From contig JAJFKW010000001.1 of NCBI GenBank assembly GCA_021773015.1, positions 2,091,305-2,155,304 of the forward strand: a stretch of 64,000 nucleotides of DNA, given 5' to 3'. This stretch comes from Woeseia sp. GTDB lineage: Bacteria; Pseudomonadota; Gammaproteobacteria; Steroidobacterales; Woeseiaceae. Position numbers and translations under genes: made by a program. A model generated the notes under the pieces. It had not been told where the DNA came from. It did no database searches and saw only the letters and a list, made by a program, of their open reading frames with translations. Positions 1 to 8,274 of the stretch are shown here, piece by piece. Position 1 is the first letter of the stretch. The number at the start of each line of letters is the position of its first letter.

Positions 1-228
1 AACGGGATATTGCACATACGCGGAATTGAACTGCAACCCATTGCGAGCAAGCTCATCGATATTTGGTGACTGAACCAACGAATGTCCGTAGGTACCTAAA
101 TCAGCGTTAAGATCATCAGCCATGATAAATAGCACGTTGGGCCGACTAACAGAACGTGCAGTGGTCTCCGCACTCAACAGCGCGGGCAAACAGAACGATA
201 GCAGGGCAACTAGGCACGCGAATTTCAT
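1..228 (-). CDS. Sulfatase, N-terminal part (3' end outside window)
   Basis: The reverse strand encodes 76 residues from an ATG at 228, running off the window edge. Residues 1-20 are a Sec signal peptide (hydrophobic core, then LLSAE). Next comes the classic sulfatase opening RPNVLFIMADDLN, in which Asp38 and Asp39 are the expected metal ligands, followed by GTYGHSLVQSPNIDELARNG and FNSAYVQYPV. The formylglycine motif (C/S-x-P-x-R) should lie just beyond the edge. The order DDLN...LGTYG...SPNID.LA resembles iduronate-2-sulfatase-like enzymes, which hydrolyse sulfate esters of polysaccharides in the periplasm. Substrate cannot be judged from this fragment. The 231 bp up to the next, divergent gene hold both promoters, but I see no clear motif there. 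Confidence 0.9.
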   Translation of the reverse strand, partial: MKFACLVALLSFCLPALLSAETTARSVSRPNVLFIMADDLNADLGTYGHSLVQSPNIDELARNGLQFNSAYVQYPV

Positions 229-459
229 CGATTGTTAACCTTGGCGTTCTATAACAAGACTGCGAATTGAAAATGAGCAACTGATGTCGTCGCAGACTAG
301 CAAAATGCAACCAGTAATGTAATTCGCGTCGTGCTAGCTGGTATCCTGCGTGACAAATTCTAGCAGGCCTCGCAGACTTCATCGTGCACCAAAGTACATT
401 GCACACTCGGCAGCTTACGCATAAAGTGCGAACTATCTATTTGTTATAGAGCAGCAACA

Positions 460-2139
460 ATGTCCAAGCGGATCCGATTTAGACTGACGAACATAATTCG
501 CGTGCACCTCGTGTCAATGTTTGCTGTCTTTTTGGTCTCCGCTTGCACGGACCCGCATGCTCCTCCGTCTGTATCGGCCGACGTTCACCCATCGGACAAT
601 AAGGACGATGCACGGATAAAGAGCAATGCGATTTTGGGTGCTCCAGAACACTGGGAGCCTGCGCCGGAGGACGGTGTTGAACTTGGATTTGGTTGGGACA
701 GCCGGAAAGGTCGTATCGTTCCGAATCGCTGCATGTCATTCTCGCCAATCCGAAGTTCCGGTCAAACGTCGCAGGTCTCGTTAAGCGAAGTTAACGACAT
801 GTCGGAAGTCATGACCTCGCTGGGCGTAAGCGCGTCGGTGTCTGTGAATACGATATTCGCATCCGGCAGTGCGGCGGCTTCGTTTGCGAAATCGTCTAAG
901 GTCTCCGCACAGTCAACCACTTTTTTGCTTGATGCGACGGTCGAAAACGGCGCTCTCTTCGTAGGCCCTCGTGGTAACGCCGATCATGCACGACTGGCCT
1001 ACCCTTCATTGGAAGGCGACGGCGAACAGCTAAAGAAGGCCGTCGAACCAGGTCGATTAGGACTTCAACCTTGGGCCGCAGCGATGATCAACCAGCCTGC
1101 CGATTTTCGTGCCTATTGCGGTGACGCGTTTGTTTCTGCCATTACCAGTGGCGCCCGTCTGTACGCCACCATTTCGTTTAGCAAAACAGGCACGTCGAAA
1201 TCCAGCGAGGTCAAGACTGCGATCAAAGGTACTTACGGCCCTGTGACTGCGTCGGGAACGACCGCATCCAAAAATTCCGCGGCGCTTTCGAATAGCAATT
1301 TGAGTGTCAAATTCTTGCAGGTAGGCGGCGCTCGCAGCGAAATAGCGACGACACAAGCAGGACTGACTGCAAAACTGGCAACGCTCGCTGCCGATGCGGA
1401 TGACGCGCCGAAATTTCAGTCAATTCGCCTAACACCCTATTCCCAACTTGGCGAGTGGCGTGGTCGCGACACTTGGATGGAAACGGCCGACGAGTACGAA
1501 GTGATTGCCGACTATTACTGGCTTTTGACATCGCTTACGGACGAGATTGACACGATCGTTAACGACTATGCGAGCTACAACTCGCGAACCGGGAAAACCA
1601 AGGAAGAACTGTTGCTATTCCAGGATGATATTCTGCAGCTTCGTAGACTCATTTACGCGGCAATGCAGCCAATAACCGATAATGACACCGATGCAACCAC
1701 AACAAGCAACACAAACGCAAAAACCGCTGCGTCAATTGCCAGCACAGTATCATTGTTTGCGGACCGGACATCGCCACCAACGAGCAACGGCAAAACTGAT
1801 ACGGCAGAGTTCATAGTCCCGGCATTTCAAACCATCGATTTGAATGTTGTCCAACGAAGTCCAACGCTTGAACAATTAGCGGACGAGTTGCGCGACGGAT
1901 CGCCATTCGGCGTACCATCACTGATGAGAATATATTTGCCCGTACCCGCACGGGTAGCGCCCGCCAAAGACGAGAAAAATGTAGATATCGTCTATAGCGA
2001 TGAAACTCTACAAGACGCTGTTATCGCCTGGTACGTAAAACCGCGCGCCAAACGCGCCTGCGATCGCGATCCGACCGATAGCGAATGCCTCAGCAATGCC
2101 GATTTGAAATCACTAAAAACGCTGATACCCACGCGCTAG
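460..2139 (+). CDS. Large lipoprotein with a possible MACPF-like segment
   Basis: A protein of 559 residues. The N-terminus is positively charged with a hydrophobic core and a lipobox LVSAC (Cys29), so it is probably a lipoprotein. The mature part has Ser/Ala/Thr-rich beta-like sequence. Around residues 220-245 the segment YCGDAFVSAITSGARLYATI resembles the central strand region of membrane-attack-complex/perforin (MACPF) domains (aromatic-x-G-D/H-[FY]... then a Gly and an aromatic-rich strand). Flanking small-residue stretches could be the membrane hairpins. That comparison is from memory and weak. The C-terminus has a Cys pair (ACDRD...SEC). It is transcribed alone, convergent with the HxlR gene downstream. 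Alternatively it is simply an uncharacterised envelope protein. Confidence 0.7.
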   Translation: MSKRIRFRLTNIIRVHLVSMFAVFLVSACTDPHAPPSVSADVHPSDNKDDARIKSNAILGAPEHWEPAPEDGVELGFGWDSRKGRIVPNRCMSFSPIRSSGQTSQVSLSEVNDMSEVMTSLGVSASVSVNTIFASGSAAASFAKSSKVSAQSTTFLLDATVENGALFVGPRGNADHARLAYPSLEGDGEQLKKAVEPGRLGLQPWAAAMINQPADFRAYCGDAFVSAITSGARLYATISFSKTGTSKSSEVKTAIKGTYGPVTASGTTASKNSAALSNSNLSVKFLQVGGARSEIATTQAGLTAKLATLAADADDAPKFQSIRLTPYSQLGEWRGRDTWMETADEYEVIADYYWLLTSLTDEIDTIVNDYASYNSRTGKTKEELLLFQDDILQLRRLIYAAMQPITDNDTDATTTSNTNAKTAASIASTVSLFADRTSPPTSNGKTDTAEFIVPAFQTIDLNVVQRSPTLEQLADELRDGSPFGVPSLMRIYLPVPARVAPAKDEKNVDIVYSDETLQDAVIAWYVKPRAKRACDRDPTDSECLSNADLKSLKTLIPTR

Positions 2140-2176
2140 CATCGCAATGGCCGCACTTTGGCAACGCTAAGCGCGC

Positions 2177-2917
2177 CTAGCCGGCCTTGCGGCTAGTAAG
2201 TCGTTGCTCGCGACCACCGTTTTTTCGCTTGTGCGGTGCGAGGCTACTTAGTTGCAGCCAATCGGGAAACGCCTTCTTCAGCGCCCTAGGGCCAGTCAGG
2301 CGAATTCGAGCCAACTTTATTTCATCGCGTAGTACACGAAACCCTCGCCACGCTTCAACGAATTGCTGAAGGTCGGCGTTTATCAACAAATCTGTCTCGA
2401 ATCCAGGGTGCTTGAGACACATGTCGACGTTACCGTCGTTGTTGACCAACCAGAAGCGACGAAAGTCGGTTGGCGCACCACTGAATTCAAACTGCATAAC
2501 CGTTCGGCCCGGCGGCATTGCCTCGCTGTTAATTCTGAGATGCATACTCCAAGCGAGAAATCCTAAATCCAAGTCCTCCAACTCATTGTCGCGCGCCCAA
2601 TGCTGACCCCAAATCGCAAGCTGCGTCACAATGGCGTCCAGTTCCTTGCCCGCTTCTGTGAGCAAATACCGATGGCGATTATTGTCGCCATGTTTTTTGC
2701 GTCGCAATATACCGGCGTGCTCAAGTTCCGCCAGGCGAGTCGACAGCAGCGATGGAGAAATTCTCGGAATACCTTCGTGAATTTCACTGAATGTCGAACA
2801 ACCGTCGAGCAAGCGACTAACCACCAGCACCATCCAACGACGGCACAAGAGCTCAGTTGCCAGTGCCAATGGACAATACTGGCCGTAGCTTTTCGACTTT
2901 CTAGAAACTGCAGTCAT
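2177..2917 (-). CDS. HxlR-family transcriptional regulator with C-terminal extension
   Basis: A protein of 246 residues. Residues about 12-100 form an HxlR-type winged helix: YGQYCPLALATELLCRRWMV, then LLDGCSTFSEIHEGIPRISP and LSTRLAELEHAGILRRK. Cys15 sits at the position where HxlR, YodB and HypR proteins carry a redox or electrophile-sensing cysteine. The C-terminal 130 residues (LGFLAWSMHLRINSEAMPPG, later TDLLINADLQQFVEAWRG) resemble the SCP2-like ligand domain often fused to this wHTH. It is divergent from the haloperoxidase-family gene at 3009, with a candidate operator between them, so that gene is its likely target. The inverted repeat CTAGCCG/CGGCTAG overlaps the stop codon (2177-2196) and may help termination of both converging transcripts. 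Confidence 0.88.
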   Translation of the reverse strand: MTAVSRKSKSYGQYCPLALATELLCRRWMVLVVSRLLDGCSTFSEIHEGIPRISPSLLSTRLAELEHAGILRRKKHGDNNRHRYLLTEAGKELDAIVTQLAIWGQHWARDNELEDLDLGFLAWSMHLRINSEAMPPGRTVMQFEFSGAPTDFRRFWLVNNDGNVDMCLKHPGFETDLLINADLQQFVEAWRGFRVLRDEIKLARIRLTGPRALKKAFPDWLQLSSLAPHKRKNGGREQRLTSRKAG

Positions 2918-2932
2918 TAGCTCGCCCCATTC

Positions 2933-2955
2933 ATTACTACAGAAATAATAGTATT
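2933..2955. promoter_or_regulatory. Candidate HxlR operator (inverted repeat)
   Basis: ATTACTA (2933-2939) and TAGTATT (2949-2955) form an inverted repeat with one mismatch and a 9-nt spacer. It lies in the 91-bp gap between the divergent HxlR regulator and the secreted PAP2/haloperoxidase gene. TACT...AGTA half-sites are typical of characterised members of the HxlR/YodB family. Binding and autoregulation are inferred. Confidence 0.55.
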
Positions 2956-3008
2956 CCGATCAGCGCCTATACGCTAGATTCGGTGCAATCGTGTTTGGAG
3001 ACCGGGCT

Positions 3009-4313
3009 ATGAAGCGAACTATCACCACTATTTTGGCCTTTTTTTCGCTAACTTGTGCTGCGACAGCGGCAGACTCGCAAACAAGCAATCCGGCAGATCT
3101 GGTTATTCAATGGAATGAGACGTTATTGACTTACGCCGACGCGGAAGACGGCTTCCTGACACTGAAGGGATTGCGTACTGCGGCAATGGCGCACATTGCG
3201 ATTCACGATGCCTTGAACAACGTCACCAGACAATATGCTTCATACGCACTCAACGCGCCGAGCACGGATACGGATCCGCTGGCAGCAGCCACGCAAGCGG
3301 CCTACACGGTGGTCGCCAATCAGTATCCGCAGGAGAATGCGTCGCTGTTGGCATTGAACGAGCGCTGGCTCGCCAGGATTCCCGATGGCGCCGCGAAGAA
3401 GGCTGGAGTGCTTGCCGGTGCAGCCGCCGCTAGGGCCGTCCTTCGGCTACGCGAGGACGACGGCTGGGATACTGCCGCCGAATATCGCTGGCACCCCATG
3501 GGCCCGGGCGTCTACGCTGAGTTCCATGAGCACAGTGGCACCCCGCAAGGTTTCGTATTCGGAGCGGGATGGGGAAAGGCCAAAGGGTTTGCGCTCGAGA
3601 GGGCCGATCAATTCCGTGCGCACGCTCCGCCGGACATCAACAGCGACGAATACACACGAGCATTCGACGAGGTCAAGACACTGGGACGCTTTCAAAGCAT
3701 CTCGCGAACGCCGGATCAAACACACCTGGCATTGTGGTGGAAAGATTTTGCAGAAAATTCACACAACCGACTGGCTCGCGATCTCGCGGCGAAAGAAAAC
3801 CTTGGTTTGAGGAAGACCGCGCGTTTGTTCGCGTTGTTAAACATGAGTATTTTTGACGCCTACGTAAGCGTCTTCGACAACAAGTTTTTTTACAATCACT
3901 GGCGCCCTTATACTGCGATTCGCTGGGCGGCTAACGATGGCAATCCGCATACAGATACTGAATCGACTTGGACCAACACCCATCGCCATACCTACGCATT
4001 TCCATCCTACCCTTCCGCACACGGCACAGCCTGCGCTGCGGCAATGACCGCGTTTGCGACAGTGTTTGGTGATGAGTTTTCGTTCACGATGTACACACCA
4101 ATGGTCGACATTGCAGGGCCATTTTCCGGGAAAATAAACATGCAGCCGGCCACTCGAAAGTTCGAGCGTTTTTCTTCCGCCGCCAAGGAATGCGCGCTTT
4201 CACGGCTATATCTAGGTATTCATTTCCGGTATGACTCAACTGCTGGATTCAACCTTGGGCAGGATGTCGGTGAGCACGTCGTGGACAATCTGTTGACCGA
4301 GTCAGCTGAATAA
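3009..4313 (+). CDS. Vanadium-dependent haloperoxidase / PAP2-family secreted enzyme
   Basis: A protein of 434 residues from the ATG at 3009; a GTG six codons upstream is possible, but GGAG at 2997-3000 and the signal peptide favour 3009. Residues 1-21 are a Sec signal peptide. All three vanadate/phosphate-binding motifs of the family are present: K-x6-RP (Lys292, Arg299-Pro300), PSAH (335-338, normally PSGH) and SR-x5-H (Ser398, Arg399, His405). Members are either vanadium haloperoxidases, which oxidise halide with peroxide, or acid phosphatases, and sequence alone does not decide which. The product should be periplasmic or secreted. Divergent from an HxlR regulator, which suggests induced expression. 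Confidence 0.85.
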   Translation: MKRTITTILAFFSLTCAATAADSQTSNPADLVIQWNETLLTYADAEDGFLTLKGLRTAAMAHIAIHDALNNVTRQYASYALNAPSTDTDPLAAATQAAYTVVANQYPQENASLLALNERWLARIPDGAAKKAGVLAGAAAARAVLRLREDDGWDTAAEYRWHPMGPGVYAEFHEHSGTPQGFVFGAGWGKAKGFALERADQFRAHAPPDINSDEYTRAFDEVKTLGRFQSISRTPDQTHLALWWKDFAENSHNRLARDLAAKENLGLRKTARLFALLNMSIFDAYVSVFDNKFFYNHWRPYTAIRWAANDGNPHTDTESTWTNTHRHTYAFPSYPSAHGTACAAAMTAFATVFGDEFSFTMYTPMVDIAGPFSGKINMQPATRKFERFSSAAKECALSRLYLGIHFRYDSTAGFNLGQDVGEHVVDNLLTESAE

Positions 4314-4439
4314 AGGTGCGCGCGTCGTGGCCTAATTTCGCCGGCGGCGTACTCAGTACCACTTTTTTTTGTGATTTAGTCCGTCGATTTTTTGCGCCCC
4401 AAATGCTAGCTTATTTACCAAGCTTCGGGGAGCAGTGGC

Positions 4440-4688
4440 ATGGGATTCCTTGCGAATCTAACCAGAAAACGAGTGCGGCGGTCCAGCACGCCAGCAAGTC
4501 AATATCGTAGCGTGGAAATCAGCACTCAGGATACAGAGTGCTGCCGCGCAGCGCGGGCGCTCTCGGGGCAGAGATTTCTCAGCGACAATATCCCAAAATT
4601 ACCGTTAGACGGTTGCGACGCCGCAAAATGTCAATGCAGTTACGAGTTATACGATGACCGGCGCAGCGGCAAGCGAAGCAGCCGATAA
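4440..4688 (+). CDS. Small conserved Cys-containing protein
   Basis: A protein of 82 residues from an ATG preceded by GGGGAG at a good distance. It is basic at both ends (TRKRVRRSS; DDRRSGKRSSR). The core has CCRAA, then GQRFLSD, IPKLPLDGCD, AAKCQCSYEL and YDDRR. This looks like a small soluble protein family seen in several proteobacterial groups, with the pattern C-x-AA, RFL, LPL-x-C, C-x-C-x-Y and DRR. I recognise the pattern but know no function. The cysteines could bind a metal. It stands alone between the haloperoxidase-like gene and a convergent gene, and its ordered conserved-looking composition argues against a chance ORF. Confidence 0.7.
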   Translation: MGFLANLTRKRVRRSSTPASQYRSVEISTQDTECCRAARALSGQRFLSDNIPKLPLDGCDAAKCQCSYELYDDRRSGKRSSR

Positions 4689-4709
4689 CACTGAATGTCT
4701 TAATCTAGC

Positions 4710-6029
4710 TCAGGCCGCAAGCTCATCTACAACTGCCGACGCTACAGCGCCCGCTTTTTCGCCGTCCTCCGGCTCGACTGCGTTAACAACAGCGTTTAGC
4801 AGTGTCAGCTTGAACGATTCCGAATAATGAAATCTCAGTGAGGAGCCTTGGGAACCTCCAACTGTTTCAAACCCTTCGCCCACGGAGCGTAGAAAACCCG
4901 ATAAGAGGCTAAAAAAGTCGGAAATCGCGGAAGACGTATCGATCGGCGCCACTGTGGTTGATGCCGGCAATTCGGCTTGCGGCTCAACAACAGGCCCGGT
5001 TTTCTCAGCCTGGGCGGGTGTTTGCGAGCTCGTTTCGGGCGAATCCGCCGGTGTTACAGCACTTTTTGATACCGCAGGGGCCTGTGCTGGCAGATCCGCG
5101 TCCTTCACGGGCGGTAACGCACGAATCGACTCGGTATAACTAACACTAGACGACTGATAGCTGCGGAATCGCAGGTTTACACGGGCCAGTTGTTCGCTAT
5201 CGAATTCGACACCAGACGCGAGCTCAAACGCGGCCGCGATATCGCCCTGGAAAAACTCGTTGGCAATGCTCTCAGCCTGCGCGAATACGTTCTTGATTGC
5301 GGTCAACTCGCCTTCATTTAAATCTCCCTTTACGCGTAGGCTCAGTCGCGAGCGGCTGGATATCTTTATCTCAGTTTCCGACGACGATTTGTCTCCATCA
5401 GCAACAGCAATATCGCTGGCAGACGTTCGACTGGACTGCCTTAGGCTTAGCCGTACGACGTCTCCTTCTTGCGTTCGAATCTTGATCGTGGAACGTTGTT
5501 TCGATCTTGTATCCACCTCCAATACTGACGACGTAGATACCTGATTTCGCGCGCTGTCGGCCTCTAAAGCGTCAAGACCCGCATCGACTTTCTTTACGGC
5601 ATCGTCAACCTCCGCTATGTCGTCCCGATTGCTAACCGTTTGACGAACTATTGATGCAGATTCGTGGACCTTTGCGCGAAACGATATCAACGCTTTGCCG
5701 GAAGTGGCAGGTGCTTCGGCAACAACTTGTTTCGCAGCACCAAGGGCTTCGCTAGCAACATCACCCGCACTGGCATCTCCCGCTGTCTGCGTGTAATTGG
5801 ACTGACTTATTGCGAATTTCGCGTGAAAGCTACTTTGGATGGCAAATTTCATTTCCTGCCTAAACACGTCAAGCGCCCGAGCGGGCGATGATTGACCGTG
5901 CCCATGCCTGTGATGTCGATGCTTGTGCGTCTCGTCGCTTCTATCGGGCCGCTGCGATTCGCCGTGGGTTGATATCCGCGCCGCAATTTTTTGCGAAATT
6001 GATGCACTTGAAACTGTCGAAACATCCAT
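4710..6029 (-). CDS. Cytoplasmic protein of unknown function, His-rich N-terminal segment
   Basis: A protein of 439 residues from an ATG with GGAG 8 nt upstream. There is no signal peptide. Residues 34-46 are a His/Arg/Lys cluster (HKHRHHRHGHGQ), followed by ALDVFRQEMKFAIQSSFHAKF. The middle is polar and Ser/Asp/Lys-rich with two beta-rich stretches (RSTIKIRTQEGDVVRLSLRQ; ETEIKISSRSRLSLRVKGDL). A helical piece holds NEFFQGDIAAAFELASGVEF and EQLARVNLRFRS. A Pro/Ala/Thr linker of about 50 residues precedes a C-terminal domain with SDFFSLLSGFLRSVGEGFET. The architecture resembles secreted-by-other-routes or surface-appendage proteins, but I do not recognise the family. It is single, between convergent and same-strand neighbours. 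Confidence 0.75.
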   Translation of the reverse strand: MDVSTVSSASISQKIAARISTHGESQRPDRSDETHKHRHHRHGHGQSSPARALDVFRQEMKFAIQSSFHAKFAISQSNYTQTAGDASAGDVASEALGAAKQVVAEAPATSGKALISFRAKVHESASIVRQTVSNRDDIAEVDDAVKKVDAGLDALEADSARNQVSTSSVLEVDTRSKQRSTIKIRTQEGDVVRLSLRQSSRTSASDIAVADGDKSSSETEIKISSRSRLSLRVKGDLNEGELTAIKNVFAQAESIANEFFQGDIAAAFELASGVEFDSEQLARVNLRFRSYQSSSVSYTESIRALPPVKDADLPAQAPAVSKSAVTPADSPETSSQTPAQAEKTGPVVEPQAELPASTTVAPIDTSSAISDFFSLLSGFLRSVGEGFETVGGSQGSSLRFHYSESFKLTLLNAVVNAVEPEDGEKAGAVASAVVDELAA

Positions 6030-6145
6030 CGTGTGATCTCCCTAGATCGACGCTCCCTATCTGTTGCAGGCAGCGCGGTTTGCCGTTATGTCAACTCCCA
6101 TTATGTTGAATATCGACAGGGTAGATGGATACTTTAGAAGGAATT

Positions 6146-8155
6146 TTACTTTAGCTTAGCGATTCCCTGGTGCAACATCGCAAAGCCGCCTGGCATCAAA
6201 CATTCGTCTTTGTACGTGAACCACGACGTCTCGCCCCAAGTAGCTCCACCGTCAACACTTGCGAGAAACTTCTCATCTCCATCGTCGTTATCTACTGTCG
6301 CATTCATGAGTACCAGCGAATCGGTCAGCCAACAGACACTACTAATATAGCCATCACCACCAATGGGCGCCCGCCGTAATTGAAATTCATTGCCGTCGTT
6401 GGAATACAAATAGCGTTCGTCTTCACCCCTGACGATGATATAGGACCCGCCCGGGGAGCGGTCTATGTCGCTAATTTCAGCACCGAGTTTTGCAAGTTTG
6501 TCCCAGGTTCGCCCACCGTCCTCGCTACCAAACAGACGACCGTCAGAAGTCGCTAACCAGCCGCGTTTCAAATCGTCGTCAATTAGCGTGTCAACGGCAT
6601 AGGCGTCTTCCAGGTTAGACACAAACTCGTTCGCCTCGCTTAATTCGAACAGGAATGGGTCTACGCTGATTCTCGCGATCGCCGTATCCTCCCTGGATCC
6701 GACTAATGAACAGGCATTCGCCTGACAGACAGCATGGTCAATAGAGAAATACTCTTGCTCCAAATTTACCGGGAGTTGACTCCAGGTTTCGCCCGCGTCC
6801 GGACTGCGATAAATACCTCCAGACCCTGTGAAACTCCAGACAATCTCATCAACATTCTCCAAAACATAGTGCTTCCCCGCAACGCCGGACAAATCGCGCC
6901 ACTTAAGCGTATCTATCTCAACTACCGACAATTCTTCGTCCACTGCAACAATGAGTCGATTATGCTGCGGCATTATGACGAAGTCCCTAACTCGTTTGAG
7001 ATCCGGTATTAGTGTCTGCCACGTTTTGCCGATATCCCGCGAGATCACCACATGTTGGTACGGATATATCGCGAACGCTCGATCGATACCGGCAGAAAAG
7101 TCGAGGTATTCAACACCAGGCATAGCGTTAGCAACAACATGCCAGGATTCGCCAGCATCGTCTGTGTAGGCCAGCCGGTCATCGTCGTCATACCAGATTC
7201 GATCTGACGCTTCGTCGTGAGTCATGCCGACATAAATGAGTCGCTCAAGAACGTTGTCTGGAATGGGTAAGTGGCCTTCGACGACAAGCTTTTGATCTAT
7301 TTTGTCAGCGAACTCCGTCAGTGATTGCATGTCGCCAATGCCTGAATCATCCACAAGGTCACGCCATAGCTCTGGCAGGCCTTCCATCGAATAGCAGCTC
7401 TGCACACTTTTTAAGAACATGCCCACCTCGTCCAACGAGCACAATTCCGTCCAAGTCTCTCCGCGATCGTCACTGCGAAACAAATAGCTACCGGATGTCA
7501 GTATGCGGCCTCCCACATCGACGTCAGCCAATAACATTCCTGTAGCGGTATCTTCTGCAACGCGCGAGGCGCAACGCAGGTCTTTGTCGGTATCTTGAAG
7601 ATTGCCTGCGTGCCGGGCCCACGATTGACCACCGTCTTCGGTCCGATATATTTGGCAGAAACCGACCCAAGAACCATTCGTCAGATCCTCATCGAAACTG
7701 AACTCATAAAATTTGCTGCCCCGCACTTGATCGATATCGCTGCCAATGAGCTTGGCAAGATTGGAAGCCGTCCACGTCGTTCCGGCATCTTCGGTACGCA
7801 TTAGCGTGCCTTCGTTCGTTACGACGATTCCGCGCTCTGCATCACGCGAAAACTGTAAGAAATTTATCTCGCCGTCATCGGGGAGAACGGCAACAGACCA
7901 CGAGTAACCGCTGTCATTTGACGAGAACAATTTACCGTTGTAATCAACTGTCCATATAGTGTCGTGAAAGAACTTGGTTAGCGCCCTACTCGGTCGGCTG
8001 CTGACCAGCTCTAAATGATCATCGAGCGATATCGCCGGACCCAACTCCGCCACTTCTATCTGGCTCTTTGCGATATCGGGATTTTTCGACTGACAAGCAA
8101 CTACCGTTAGCAGGGCAATCGCAATTAGGGCTGAATTGAAAAAGTGTTTTAGCAT
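6146..8155 (-). CDS. Asp-box (BNR/sialidase-type) beta-propeller lipoprotein
   Basis: A protein of 669 residues taken from the ATG at 8155; the open frame reaches 8188, but MLKHFF starts the signal sequence and ends in the lipobox TVVAC. At least nine Asp boxes of the form S-x-D-x-G-x-T/S-W are visible: SNDSGYSW, TEDAGTTW, TEDGGQSW, SDDRGETW, TDDAGESW, SRDIGKTW, SPDAGETW, SEDGGRTW and SVDGGATW. They are spaced through the whole chain, as in Ycf48-like, sortilin and sialidase-type propellers. No sialidase Arg triad or FRIP motif is obvious, so a binding or scaffold role is likelier than glycosidase activity. It should be lipid-anchored at the outer membrane. The gene is monocistronic and divergent from the CoA-hydrolase gene. 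Confidence 0.82.
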   Translation of the reverse strand: MLKHFFNSALIAIALLTVVACQSKNPDIAKSQIEVAELGPAISLDDHLELVSSRPSRALTKFFHDTIWTVDYNGKLFSSNDSGYSWSVAVLPDDGEINFLQFSRDAERGIVVTNEGTLMRTEDAGTTWTASNLAKLIGSDIDQVRGSKFYEFSFDEDLTNGSWVGFCQIYRTEDGGQSWARHAGNLQDTDKDLRCASRVAEDTATGMLLADVDVGGRILTSGSYLFRSDDRGETWTELCSLDEVGMFLKSVQSCYSMEGLPELWRDLVDDSGIGDMQSLTEFADKIDQKLVVEGHLPIPDNVLERLIYVGMTHDEASDRIWYDDDDRLAYTDDAGESWHVVANAMPGVEYLDFSAGIDRAFAIYPYQHVVISRDIGKTWQTLIPDLKRVRDFVIMPQHNRLIVAVDEELSVVEIDTLKWRDLSGVAGKHYVLENVDEIVWSFTGSGGIYRSPDAGETWSQLPVNLEQEYFSIDHAVCQANACSLVGSREDTAIARISVDPFLFELSEANEFVSNLEDAYAVDTLIDDDLKRGWLATSDGRLFGSEDGGRTWDKLAKLGAEISDIDRSPGGSYIIVRGEDERYLYSNDGNEFQLRRAPIGGDGYISSVCWLTDSLVLMNATVDNDDGDEKFLASVDGGATWGETSWFTYKDECLMPGGFAMLHQGIAKLK

Positions 8156-8274
8156 GGTATTGCAGTGCTTGGTGAATAGGCGCACCAAAATATCTTCAAT
8201 GGCGTCCGAAAACCGCTACCGGTGTCACTCTTTCCACAAACGGGCGCGAGCACCTGCTCTAATATCGTACTAAT

